Of a DNA stretch of 64,000 bases, positions 1 through 19,553 are shown piece after piece. Under the pieces are notes generated by a model. That model was not told where the DNA came from, did no database searches, and was given only the letters and a program-made list of their open reading frames with translations. Position numbers and translations under genes: made by a program. Numbering within the stretch: position 1 is the first letter of the stretch; every line of letters starts with the position of its first letter. Origin of the DNA: Populus alba (taxonomy: Eukaryota > Streptophyta > Magnoliopsida > Malpighiales > Salicaceae); assembly GCF_005239225.2 (NCBI RefSeq), contig NC_133295.1, positions 6,696,001 through 6,760,000 on the forward strand. The letters are read 5' to 3'.

Positions 1-1167
1 AGTTCAGACACTTTTATGCTAAAGGTTAACCCAAGTTTAATGTTATTATTAATATTATAAATATTACTCTTGGATTAGGTGATGCAACCAAAACTGAGAC
101 TTTTGGGTATAACTTTACAAAAAAACCTAACACTTTTAGATCTTGGCTATTTTTAAAATGCAAAAAATAATTGATCCGTGGCATCACACGGGGCATATAA
201 CTAGTATAACACTGTACAGAATAGGGATCAATGGCCTTTTGAAGCTACCTCTAATGGAGTGGTCATAGACAAAGCATCAATTCCACACCTTTTACTTTCT
301 TATGAAATCGTATTTTTGGTTTTTTCGAGTTATTTAAAATGTAGAGATTGTAACTACAGTTCTTAATATATTATATATATATATATATATATAAAAGAAC
401 TATAGTTACAATCTCCTAGTAGCAGCAGCAGTAGTAGGAGTACTCTTCTTTCTTCTTCTTTTTTAACAGTTTCACTTGAAATCAGCACAAATAAAGATGA
501 TTAGAAGAAATCAGGCTAGGATCCTCTAAAAAATCAACTTGGATCATTCTAATGCATCATGGATGCGGCACCCATTTCATGATGGGAACAACGGTTCACA
601 AGCGGCTTAAGGAGAGACTAGGGTTTTATTCATCATCACATAATAAAACATCCAAGTAGTAATCTTAAAAAGTGATGCTATTTGCCGAGTTACAACTTAC
701 AGCAAGAAACTATCATTATAAACAGACACCCTTTTTTTTTTTTTTTTCTCAACTTCTGTTTGTTTAAGATTACAGAACTGAATCGAAGCAAAGCATGGAC
801 ACAACAAGAAATTAAACCTACACATATTAATAATACCTACCAGACTATCCAGAGCCACTAACCTAACGATGAAGAATGTCCAATGCGCATGGTGAAAGGT
901 AGAATCCCATACAAACCTCACAAAGAAAACACAGTTTCATGTCACCTCATGTCAAGTTCATGCCGGGTCAGAACAACTGGATACAAGAAAATGCATTAAT
1001 GGACACCACTTAATACAGAAGTCCTGACTAGAGCAATATTTGATAGTTATTCGTGACCGAAACAACAGTCTCAACTGAAATCCAACAAATGATCTCAAAT
1101 GTTGAGGTTGAGGGCTTATAGGGATTCCTTTGCCACAGCTTCCCAATGTATATATACCTTGTGAAAA
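1..1167. other. 3' flank of ZEITLUPE-like gene
   Basis: No coding gene is visible. The part next to the stop codon is probably the 3' UTR of the minus-strand gene that ends at 1168. The stretch holds a long hairpin (listed separately), a TTC/TTCTTT-rich patch near 445-465 and a poly(T) run near 730-747. Short open frames here have no recognisable domain. Confidence 0.6.
344..415. repeat. 21-bp inverted repeat around a (TA)n loop
   Basis: The left arm 344-364 and right arm 395-415 are reverse complements at 20 of 21 positions. They enclose a (TA)n tract of about 30 bases. The shape fits a small foldback element or palindromic MITE remnant; the arms are too short to call a microRNA precursor. 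Confidence 0.7.
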
Positions 1168-8998
<7,831 letters not shown>

Positions 8999-9000
<2 letters not shown>

Positions 9001-9823
9001 GCCTCATTTGTTTTCATAAAAAAGTGGTTTTTTAGAAATCACTTTTCAAACTTTCCTGCATTTGCTTGTCATTAGAAAAATTGATCAACGAAAAACACTT
9101 TTCAGTCAAAGAAAAATTTGGTTTGGTTTTTATGAAAGTGTTTTCCTGTTATTTTGGGCAGAAAAACACTTTTCAGACATTGTGAAAAAAATAAAAATAT
9201 CATATTATTTGCTGATTATATCATATTTGGTCCTCAAATTTTGTATTGCTATATATTTTGTTTTGAATATTTTTTTTCCAACTTTATCCCTTAGAATTTG
9301 ATTTAATTTGATTTTTATATTAACTTTGGTCCTTATTTTTATTATTGTTATTTGCTTTTCTCTTGTCATTTTTTTAATTGAAATTTTTTATTTATCAGAT
9401 TTGGTTCTCATTCTTTTTATTGTTATTTATTTTATTTGAAATAATTTATGAAATTAAAATTATTATTTTTTTAATTTCATCATCTTTCAACTCTTTTATC
9501 TGTTAGATTTTATCTCTATTATTTTGATTGTTATTTATTTTATTTTAGATAATTTATGAAATTAGATTTTTTTTTTCAATTTCATTCTCATTTAATTTTT
9601 AAATTTGTAAGAATTGTTCCTTATTATTTTAATAAACTTGAGAAAAAATAAAAAATTAATAAGTTATTTTTTAACTCATTTTCCATGACATATTCAAACA
9701 CTGAAAAATATTTTATAACTTATTTTTCATGACACTATTAAACATAAAAAAATAATTCACTTCTTAAGAAAAACCACTTTCCAAAAGGAAACTACTTTTC
9801 CGGCAAACAAATAGAGCCAAAAT
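8999..9823. mobile_element. Non-autonomous terminal-inverted-repeat element, copy 1
   Basis: The left end reads GGCCTCATTTGTTT and the right end, on the other strand, GGCTCTATTTGTTT: an imperfect terminal inverted repeat. It continues inward as AAAGTGGTTTTT-like sequence on both sides. The interior is T-rich with repeated phrases of the type TTTGGTCCTTATTTTTATT and encodes nothing. A diverged copy lies at 18757-19553. Flanking AAAAT-like bases suggest but do not prove a target duplication. The superfamily (hAT or PIF/Harbinger) is uncertain. Confidence 0.65.
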
Positions 9824-10852
9824 GCATAACCAAAACATAATTGTCATTTAAAAAAAGCTTCCTAAAAAAATAAAAGAGAAAATTAATATTAATCTAAATA
9901 CAAATAAAGAAAAAATTTGAAAACAAATATAAAAAAAACATTAATTGAAAAAAAAGAGAGGAAAAGGTGAGACATTGCTGAGCTTGGCAAGATAGACTAG
10001 CCCGCTTGACATATTTTTTCACGGCCCGCACCCGGGCCTACCTAGCATATTTGGGTGATCGAGCCCTTGTGTTTTTTTATGCAAAAAATAAATAAATTAG
10101 ATGACACGTCACCTGCTAAGACAAACACTTCGTCTGATGCTGCCCAGATCCTGGCTACTATGGTTGCTAGAAAATCAGGCTTCAACTTATTTTGACCCAA
10201 AAACCTGTTTTTCAACTCATTTTCAACCCAAAACATTTAGAAAAACACCTTATGAAGTGTGATAAACTTATCCATGACCTTAAAAACAAAAAAAAAAAAC
10301 CTAAAAACTAAAATCAACCTGAAACCAAAATTCAAAATGAGTTCATATTTGTTTTTTCAATGACTTTTAAGCCAAAAAAAAAAAAAAAAGGTACCTAATA
10401 TGAACTCCTCTCATCAAATCAGTGTCAATGACATTTTTTTCTCTCTATCGCTGGAATACGACGACCTCTTTCTCTCATCTCTTTAGCTAGAAACTAAAAA
10501 ATAACAAAAAATAAAAAGTAAACTTTTGTACCAAAATTGAACTTGAAAAATATTGACATGTCGAAATTATATAATTTGCGTTATTAAAGTTTAAGGACCA
10601 AAATTATTTATTGTTGAAACTTATGGCACACTACAAGTGTTTGGCGGATTTTTCATTTCAGCCTCTCTTCTTTCAACCCTATCTTTTCCTAGAAAATCAC
10701 AATCAATTGACCTTCAATTAAAACTAATTCGCTAAAAAAATTGACGACCAAAATGATTTTTTGACAAATGCACAGTGCATCATGATGTCATCCACAATGA
10801 TTTGTGTGTGCATGAATAATAATTGCCTTTACAATAAAAACAAACCCACGCG

Positions 10853-10898
<46 letters not shown>

Positions 10899-12070
10899 GT
10901 GGTTCCAATTTTTAGATTTTGCTTAGTAATAATAGGAAAACCTCAATTGTACCTTTAAATGGTGTTTGGTATATTGGACAATATTAATTATATTGGACCG
11001 GATAAAAGAGGTAATTTTCGTATCTTATGTTTGGTGGATATTGCACTAGACTAGATAATTTATTCTATTTTATGTTTGGTAGACATTAAAAAAGATAGAA
11101 CTAAATACTATAATGACAATAATATTATTGTTTTATCCAATATTTAAAATATATATTTTAACATATATTTTAACCCAACAATTTATTTTTTAATTTAATA
11201 AATAAATATATATTTTTTATTAAATCATTATTAGTATATATTTAAATATTATTTTATTTTGAACAAAGTTCACAATTTTTATATGTTAATTAACATGTTA
11301 TTTTAGTAATGCACTTATAATTACTTTAAATTAACTCATGTTTGAATTTTGAAACAAATTATTAGTTGAAAAGTTTCAATTCTTTGATTCATTTTCCTTT
11401 TTAATATCAAGTTATTACTCATTTATAAATGTAATGAAGCATGAGCAATATTATTTTATATGTTTCATAAACTATTTCATATACATCTATCATCTGCATA
11501 ATTTTGATAAACATGCATACTTTTAATAAGTAAAACACATAGCTCATGATATAGAATTCAAATCTGAAACATGTTACGTAAAATCCGAAGGAAGACAATC
11601 ATAAAGCAATATACTGATGAACTATGGAGTTGAGTTTTAACAGTAAAACTTAACTCACCCGCATTATAATCAGGGCCAAAGCCTCACCAAATGGTTGTAA
11701 CGGGCAATGACTTGCCTACTCCTTTATTAAATCAATTAAGCTACTTTTCCCTCGAAACCCTAACACTTAGATCAGCTAAAAATCAAGAATATTTACCAAA
11801 ATATGGAGGCTGAAAGATCTCCAACGCCCTCCAAAGTACATATGCCAAAATTGACTCGAGGGGTCATTTTTATTTATTTGGCAGCATAAAGATTGACGAC
11901 ATCCAAAGCAAAACCATTTTCTTATATTATTAATTTATCTGGAAATTCATTAACTACATATACATAAACAAGCAAGTTGGTGCTTGAACATTCAATATAG
12001 AAAGTGACTGATTCTCAAGCCTTGAAATATAAATAGATACCAGATAAAGCACCAAAAAACTTAATAATGG
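9824..12070. other. Intergenic, AT-rich, no gene
   Basis: No coding gene is supported. It contains a (TA)n microsatellite at 10857-10895. Beyond about 10960, the repeated phrase TATGTTTGGT and nearby GGTGTTTGGTATATTGGAC look like the end of another small inverted-repeat transposon whose other end I could not place. Confidence 0.5.
10857..10895. repeat. (TA)n microsatellite
   Basis: About 39 bases of uninterrupted alternating T and A. Confidence 0.95.
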
Positions 12071-12075
12071 AAAAT

Positions 12076-12502
12076 TGGAGCAATAGACATGGACAATGGG
12101 TTATTTGATTCAAATATAACAGATAACAAATGAAATGAAGAAGAAGATGGCGATAGATGAAGGGAAAACATGAGTGGTGCACAAGGCTGGAAAGGGGAAA
12201 GGGAAAAAAGCAAGAGAAAAGTGAGAAGAGTAATCTCTGAAAATGCTGGGATGAGTTGTATATTAAATTCTGCATGCATTCTGTTGAAACAAAATACAAT
12301 ATATAGTAGCCTTTCCATTCTTTAACATTTTAGCATTTTTTTCCCAACACACGTGGCTCTACTAGCTACTAAACAAGTAAAATAAAATGCATAGTATTGG
12401 CTTATACTTGCAATACACCGAACACATTGTATTGTCTTATTGATGCACCTAATTTGAATTCCCCCCCAAAGAAACCCACTTATCAGTTCCTTCCTTGCAA
12501 CA
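12076..12502 (-). repeat. 3' LTR of the Reina-like element
   Basis: Begins TGGAGCAATAGAC and ends TTGCAACA. It aligns along its length to 17042-17456, with many substitutions and several indels, including extra bases near 12165-12185. The element's 3' end, with a plausible polypurine tract AAAGGG, abuts it at 12503-12520. Confidence 0.92.
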
Positions 12503-12551
12503 GTTGACCCTTTATCAAATAGACCTTGTGCTCAAGGTCGAATTGTGGAAA

Positions 12552-12821
12552 TTACAGAGCTAGTTCATCAGCAAATTCCCAAGTGAATTCTGCTAGTGTT
12601 AAGCTCGTCCAGTGAATGAGTATTTGGGTGGCTGCGACTGCTTGTTGATTTTTCTTGACCATTCGCCGATCTAGTATAGCTTGTGGGAAAAAAAGAGGTC
12701 CAAAGGGCAGAGTTGGCAATGTGGTGTGCACCTCCCTATTTCCCACCTTTTTCTTCAATAGGGATACATGAAATATGAGATGGATGGTTGTAGAGGCGGG
12801 TAACTTTAGCTTATAGGCCAC
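12552..12821 (-). pseudogene. Integrase C-terminus and chromodomain-like fragment
   Basis: The 89-residue open segment reads like the tail of a chromovirus polyprotein. A stretch with IHLIFHVSLLKKKVG is followed by an ILDRRMVKK motif, then a Trp-containing chromodomain-like end (HWTSL...FTWEF). Upstream reading is blocked by stops, so it is a remnant. Confidence 0.75.
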
Positions 12822-13204
12822 GATACCAATTCTTGCTAAAACTTTATACGGACCATAGTACTTTGAGGTTAATTTTTTAGATTGTATGTGGGCTACTATT
12901 TTCTATCTATATGGTTGTAATTTGATGTAGACTAGATCTCTTATTGCAAATGATCTCTCGCTCTTGTTCTTTTTTGCTAATTGAATCATTTTGTGTCGTG
13001 CATCCTATAGATTCCTCTTAACAGTTTACAACATTAGTTCCCTGTTAAAACATCACCCACGACCTCTACTTATGAGTCCCTTGGGAAATATGGAATGTGT
13101 AGAGAGGGAGGGTAGCCATAAATGATTTCGTATGGAGTGGATTTTGTAGTAGTATGGTAGTTGGTGTTATACCACCATTCTGCTTATGAAAGCCATTTAA
13201 CCCA

Positions 13205-13558
13205 TTAAGTTAGAGAGGTATCTGTCATGTAATGCAAACAGTTCTTGAGGCATTTATTGACCACCTCCATCTGGTTGTCCGATGGGGGATGATAGACAGT
13301 GGAGTAACATAGTTTCACCCCTTTTCTAGCTAATATTTCCTTCCAAAAGAGGCTTAGAAAGATAGCATCCCTATCACTAACAATGGTAGTTGGTAGTCTA
13401 TGCAATTTGCAGACATTGTCGAGAAAGACTCTTGCCACAGAACTTGCAATATATGGATGGTGAACGGCCATGAAGTGTGCATACTTACTAAATCTGTCGA
13501 CGATCACAGTTATAACATCTCTACCTTCAGACTTAGGCAGCCGCACAACAAAATCCAT
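13205..13558 (-). pseudogene. Integrase core fragment
   Basis: This segment starts in the integrase core, with MDFVVRLPKSEGRD and VDRFSKYAHF. The second catalytic-site region follows (IVSDRDAIFLS), then a YHPPSDNQMEVVNK segment close to the usual YHPQTDGQTE site. It is 117 residues long and broken on both sides by stops or frameshifts. Confidence 0.88.
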
Positions 13559-13920
13559 ACTAATATCAATAAAGAGGGCTTTAAGTATAGGGAGTGATTG
13601 TAGTAACCTTGAGGTGCGTGTGTTTTCTGATTTGTTCCGTTGATAAATGGGATATTCCTTGACATATCATCGGATGTTTTTCTACTGCCCCTTCCAATAG
13701 AACCAGCTAACCAACCTTTTGGTTGTAATAATAGTTCCTGAGTGCCCCCTATTGTTGAGTTATGATATAACGCAATGATCTTAGTTTGAAGAGGCACATT
13801 ATAGCCAACCACAACCTTACCCTTTTAACACAGTAGTTGATTGATCCATAAGTAATGGGGGTGAGAGGTAGGATTCATGCTCAATTCTTAGATGAGGGTT
13901 TGCACAACTTTATCATTTAC

Positions 13921-15250
13921 CTAGGATTCCTTAATATCTTTCATAAGTGTAGTAGAGATGGTAGAGACTACTAGGGTGCTTAATTCTCCGCAAGACACCC
14001 TGGATAGTGCATCAATAACCATATTATCCTTGATCTCATAATCAAAGCCAAGTAGTTTAGCTAGCCACACATGCTGTGATGGGCAGGTCACCTTTTGTTC
14101 CAACAAATGTTTAAGACTAATATGATCAGTGCGAATTATGAAATGTTTACCCTATAAGTAGTGCCTCTATTTAGTGACATCAAGTAGAATAACTAGCAGT
14201 TCCCTTTTATAGGTGGAGAGTGTCTATTGTTTGACCTCAAATGACTTACTAATGAAGCAATTACGCGACCTTCCTATATTAGAACTGCTTATATTCTTCT
14301 GTTACTAGCATTTGTCTCTATAATAAACTATTTATCCAGGTCTGACAATGCTAATATTAGGGGGTTAATCATAATATTCTTGAGCTGATTGAAGGTTTTG
14401 GTTGTCTTTTCATTTTATAAATAGGAGTCATTCTTTAACAGATGTGTTAAAGGTTTGCATATGATACCATAACCCTTTACAAACCTCATGTAGTATCATG
14501 TGAGGTCTAGAAATCCTCTCAATTGTTTAATGTTGCTTAGGATAGGCAAATCTAGTATGGCCTTGATTTGTTATGGATCAGTTGATACCCTGCTGCAAAG
14601 ATAACATGACCCAGGTATTCAAATTGGGTACTGCAAAAAACACATTTACTGGCCCTAGCATATAACTGGCTAATCTTTAGTATCTCAAATATAGTTCTTA
14701 GGTACCCCAATTATTCTATCATGATGTTACTGTAGATAAAAATATCATTAAAAAAATACAAGGATAAACTTTCGCAAATGGCATTAGTCAAGCCAAAAGG
14801 TATGACCAGGAATTCATAATGTCCATTGCGAGTTTTGAATGCAGTCTTATAAACATCCTCAGGAGACATTCTAATCTAGTGGTAACTAGATTTAAGGTCT
14901 ATCTTATAAAAAATAAAGGCACCAACCAGCTCCTTTAGGAGTTCATCTATTAGAGGAATAAGGAATTTATCCTTCATTGTAAGCTTGTTTAATGCTCTGT
15001 AGTCAATGCATAACCTTTATGATCTATCATTCTTCTTGACTATGACTATTGAAGAAGTAAAAGGGTTATGATTGTGTTGGATGGTTCTCGACTCTAACAT
15101 TTCTTTAATTATTCTCTCCACCACATCCTTTTATATGCTTAAGTGTTTATAGGGCTTAAGGTTGACAGGATTATAGCCCTATGTTATGGGTATACTATGG
15201 TTATAGCTATGAGGTAGTGGCAAGCTCTTAGGTTCCTCAAACACTTCTTG
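13921..15250 (-). pseudogene. Decayed reverse transcriptase and RNase H region
   Basis: No long frame is open, but fragments are readable on the minus strand. An RNase H tail near 14100-13990 includes KLLGFDYEIKD and VIDALSR. A decayed catalytic-box region lies near 14730. A [12 protein letters not shown] segment lies near 15000-15030. Order and spacing agree with the flanking protease and integrase fragments. Confidence 0.7.
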
Positions 15251-15534
15251 GTATTCTTCTTGCAGAATTGCTAAAGTAGCATTCTCAAGAACACAAGGTC
15301 ATAACCTAATGGATATTGGTTGCCCCTCGCGATCTTGATCCTTAATAAGGTGTAGGTTTCACATAGTAATTTCAGAAACTAATCTAGTGTTGCATAACAA
15401 GCTATTGAGTTGCTCAAATTTGACAGTCTTTACTGATACTAGGCTATCCTCTTTGATAAAGACTTTAAACCTTGCCATATAAATGCCATCCATATCTCTT
15501 TGTAATTGCAAACAATGGTTTTCAATTTAGCTAG

Positions 15535-15774
15535 CTATTGAATTCCTAGGATTATATTACAAATTTTAAGGTCCAAGGTAAAAACATCAGTTGCGAAATC
15601 AACTCCTTGCATTGACCATTGAAAGTTGTTGCACACAACAGTGTAGGTTATAATTCCACCATCAGTTACTTGCATATTTAAAGCTTTAACACTGGTGAAT
15701 TTACAACGCCACATGTCTGCCACTTGATTACTGATGAAGTTGTGTGTGCTTCCAGAGTTCATAAGGATATACAA
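15535..15774 (-). pseudogene. Aspartic protease fragment
   Basis: An open segment of 79 residues has an active-site-like motif ILMNSGSTHNFIS, where Asn replaces the catalytic Asp of the usual DSGSTHNF. It ends with a LDLKICNIILGIQ stretch that matches the second conserved part of retroviral-type proteases. The missing Asp alone would inactivate it. Confidence 0.82.
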
Positions 15775-16064
15775 TGGTTATTTCTCTACCCTTTTAGTGA
15801 CTTTAAGAGTATTTAGGCCAATCACTCCTTTTAAGGCATTAAGAGATATGTGTGGGCTATGAGTGTCATGGTTTACTTCGATTACTCTATCTTCCTTACT
15901 ATCCTCATCGTCTTCTTCAACAACACACAAGGAGTAAAACTTCTTGTTTTAACACCTGTGTCTAAGTATAATTTTTTCATCATACTAAAAATAAAGCCTT
16001 TAGCTCTTCTCTCATCCAAGTCCCTGTTCATGATGGGTCTCATGTTTTATAAGCATTGTCGGGG

Positions 16065-17008
16065 TTATAAAGTGGGAGGATTTGGTAGGATACCGGTGTA
16101 GAGTGGTTTATAACTGTTATTAGGAAGTCCTAGTAGGCTTTTGTTATAGCTGAAAGGGGTGGAGGTCTTGTTTTGGTAGGCATATGTGGTTAAATGATAG
16201 GTCTGTTTGTTAGAATTAGAACTATAACATTGATAGGTAAGGGTGTTATCATGCAACTTGGCTAAGGTGTGGGCTTGTTTTAAGGATTTTGGTTCAAACA
16301 TCTTAATCAGATTCTTGACCTTTATGTCTAGCCTTCCTATAAAAAACATCAAGGCATTTTTCTCAGAAATTTTGAATTTACTCCAGAGGATATCAAAGTC
16401 CTTGTTATAGGTTTCTAAATCATTTTTTTGCTTTAGTTTAATAAGTTATTCTAAAGGGTTCCTCCCCCCCAAACCTGCAACACAAGGCCTCTACATACTT
16501 TGGCCACGACACAACCTACCCCCCCAAGCTTCTCATAAAATTTTGATGCCAACACAAAGCTATTCCATCTAGATAATAGGAGGCTAGTTTGAGCTTATCA
16601 TGCTCAACAGTCTCCTCAACATCGAAGTACTAGTTACATTTATAAATACATTTAAGGACATCTTCTCCCTTAAAGACATGGAATTCTTTTTTTGGTCTAC
16701 GTAGTTGATAATAAGGGGGTGTACTTTTACTGACCCAATTGAGTTTGGTAGAGGAGTCCCTTGTAGTGGGGGTACTGAGATGCCTTGGGTAGACTGGACT
16801 CATCAATGGAGAGTTGAGTTTTTTGCAATGTTGAGTCTACACAAAAAATAAGGGCATCAATAACTTTCTTAAGCTCTTTGAAGCGTACATTGGAATTAAC
16901 CCTAGTATCATTAAGTTGTTGTTGAATTTGATCATGTGCTTCGGTATACTCCGGATTGGTGGTTTCATCCACTTTTCTAGCATTTTGGGATCTCGTTTCA
17001 GGTGGCAT
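16065..17008 (-). pseudogene. gag remnant of the Reina-like element
   Basis: The first frame (17008-16727) starts MPPETRSQNARK, just inside the primer site, as expected for gag. A second piece (16352-16065), in another frame, carries FIGRLDIKVKNLIKMFEPKSLKQAHTLA-type gag sequence. Stops and frame changes separate the two, so no intact gag is made. Confidence 0.75.
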
Positions 17009-17028
17009 TTTTTAGTATAAAGATACTA

Positions 17029-17039
17029 CTCTGATACCA
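17029..17039 (-). other. Primer binding site (initiator-Met tRNA type)
   Basis: The minus strand reads TGGTATCAGAG, the standard plant retrotransposon primer site for initiator-methionine tRNA, two bases from the LTR end. Confidence 0.9.
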
Positions 17040-17041
17040 CT

Positions 17042-17456
17042 TGGAGCAATAAACTTGGACAATAGGTTATTTGATTAAAATATAACAGATAAAAAATGAA
17101 ATGAAGAAGGAAATGACGATATAAAAAGGGAAAGATAGGGTTGGAAAGGGGAAAGGTAAAGAAGCAAGAGAAGAGTGAGAAGGAGAATCTTTGAAAATAA
17201 TGGAATGAGCTGTATATTAAATTCTGCATGCATTTTGTTGAAACATAATGCAATATATAACAAGTCTTTCCATTCTTTAACATTCTAGCATTTTTTCCTA
17301 ACACATGTGGCTCCACTAGCTAGTAAATAAGTACAATAAAATGCACAGTATTGGATTATAATTTCAATACACCGAACACACCATATTGTCTTATTGATAC
17401 CTCTAATTTGAATTTTTCTCAAGAGAAACCTACTTATCATTTCCTTCCTTGCAACA
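17042..17456 (-). repeat. 5' LTR of the Reina-like element
   Basis: Begins TGGAGCAATAAAC and ends TTGCAACA. It pairs with 12076-12502 and is followed by the AAAAT target duplication. Confidence 0.92.
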
Positions 17457-17461
17457 AAAAT

Positions 17462-18097
17462 CCATTAGAAAAATTGTATGCGCTAAAGAAAGCCCCTAAA
17501 TCAATATTGGAGTCCAAATTTCATCCCTCTCTCTCCCTACCATTTTGTCATAAAACCTCTAAATCAAAAACCTTAGTTTCAAAATCAATGAAAGCCAAAT
17601 TAGGGCTTCATCAAACAGATTAGGAAGCCATAATTAGACATGAAAAGCACAAATTGGCAATCTGTTTAAGAAACAATTTTTTTTTTATGCTAATTAGACG
17701 CAATCTTCTAAACAAAATCACAAAATGATGGATAATTAATTGGCAAGTCAAAAGAAGAGAAAATAATTAGTTGCTGATATTTGAGAAAAGAACAATTTGA
17801 TATAACCGAGATGGATTCTGGTTTGAATGCAAAGAAAAACCCAAACTTTTGTTATTCTCTCCATTTTTTTTTCCCTGCAATAGAGAGAGAAATAAAAAAA
17901 GATAAATAATTTCTATAAAGTTATATTCTATAATAAGAGCAGTATAGTTATTTTAAATATTTTAAAACTTGTGCACAAGATTGGATAAACTTGTTCTATA
18001 TCTATCTTTATCTTTTGAAAGAGACAAAAATTTATTTTTTATAATGATTTTAGACGGAACAAAAATTGATTTTATACTATTCAAAAATTCACCAAAA

Positions 18098-18146
<49 letters not shown>

Positions 18147-18756
18147 TCCTTGTCTATTGTACCAAAGGCTTTCTTAATGTAGTCGAATAATAACAATTAA
18201 GTTCTAAGCCTTTTAGGTTTATTAATTTTACTCCAAACATAATAGATATCAAATAATGCCAAGATACCCCTTCTCTCCATCCGTTGCTAGTGGTCATTAA
18301 AAGATTTCATCCAATTTGCAAGTGATTTTTAACCACTTTCATCCAATATATGAAAATAAATCTCCATCATAAATGACTATTTTAACGTGAAATTAGATTT
18401 AATTTCCTATTTTTTCTTGTTATTTAAGTTGTATAGTAGAGTAAAAAATTAAGTCTTATTATGGTGCCTTGGATTGAAGCACTTAATATGCACTTGCAAA
18501 TTAGACAAAAAAAAAAAAGAGAGTAAAATTGTCTATTATAGATTATGTTTTGAGTAAAATTAACAATATCAAAATAATTATGACTTAATTAATAATGAAG
18601 CAGTACTTTTATCTTCCATTAGAGATGTTAAATGCGCGGCACATTGTGCCCTATGAATTCGAGGTGCTTCGCATGTGAACTTAAATTGTTAATGCCTGAT
18701 CACCTTCTTTTTTCAACGAGAATTAAAAAAATTGGAACTTGTTTATATTTTTACTG
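17462..18756. other. Intergenic, no gene
   Basis: AT-rich sequence with a (TA)n tract at 18101-18143. The short open frames are low-complexity and unsupported. Confidence 0.6.
18101..18143. repeat. (TA)n microsatellite
   Basis: About 43 bases of alternating T and A. Confidence 0.95.
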
Positions 18757-19553
18757 TTCGTTTATATGATGAAAAGTAGTTTTTAAAAAATTATTTTTTA
18801 AATTTTTTTAATAATTATTTATCATTAAAAATATTAGTTACCAGAAAACATTTTTTAGTTAAAAAAAAAATTTAGTTTAATTTTCATAGAAGTATTTTCT
18901 TTTATTATGGGCGGGAAAATACTTTTTGAAAATTGTGAAAAATTTAAAAATATTATATTATTTGTTAATTATATTAAATTTGATCCTCAAACTTTTAATT
19001 GCTATATATTTATTTATTTTTTGAATATTTTTTTTTTCAATTTCATCTCTTAAAATTTGATTTCATATTAAATTTGGTCTTTATTTTTATAATTGTTATT
19101 TACTTTTCTCTTATCATCTTTTAATTGAAATTTTTTATTTATTAAATCTGATCCAATTTTCTTTTGATTATTTTTTAATTTATTTGAAATAATTTATGAA
19201 ATGGTGATTATTATTATTTTAATTTTTTTATCTTTAATTTTTTTTATTTGTTAGATTTGATCTCTATTATTTTAATTATTATTTATTTTATTTGAGATAA
19301 TTTATAATTTTTTTTTTAATTTCTTTCTCATTCAACTTTTAATTTGTAAAATTTGTTCCTCATTATTTTAATAAACTTGAAAAAAATAAAAACATTAATA
19401 AGTTATTTTTTAGCTTATTTTTCATGGCATAACCAAACACTGAAAAATATTTTTCAATTTATTTTTCATTATATTACTAAATATTAAAAATTAATTTACT
19501 TTTTTAAAATTCACTTTAAAAAAATAAACTACTTTGTCGTCAAGCAATTAGTG
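18757..19553. mobile_element. Non-autonomous inverted-repeat element, copy 2 (diverged)
   Basis: This copy is collinear with 8999-9823. It shows the same AAGTAGTTTTTAAA start, the same ordered T-rich phrases (TTTGGTCTTTATTTTTAT, CTCATTATTTTAATAAACTTGA) and a similar AAACTACTTTG end. The termini are too decayed to show a target duplication. Both copies have the same orientation and bracket the Reina-like element. Confidence 0.65.

Larger units (their letters stand above)
12071..17461 (-). mobile_element. Old full-length Ty3/gypsy chromovirus-type retrotransposon (Reina-like)
   Basis: A complete but decayed LTR retrotransposon read on the minus strand, with a 5-bp target duplication AAAAT (12071-12075 and 17457-17461). 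The LTRs (12076-12502 and 17042-17456) begin TG and end CA. A primer site matching initiator-methionine tRNA (TGGTATCAGAG on the minus strand) sits two bases inside the 5' LTR. Reading inward, the order is gag, protease, reverse transcriptase/RNase H, integrase, then integrase tail with chromodomain-like sequence, which is the Ty3/gypsy order. The 5.4 kb length, LTRs near 420 bp and chromodomain-like tail fit the Reina clade; that placement is from memory. Many stops and frameshifts and clearly diverged LTRs show it is old and inactive. Confidence 0.93.
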
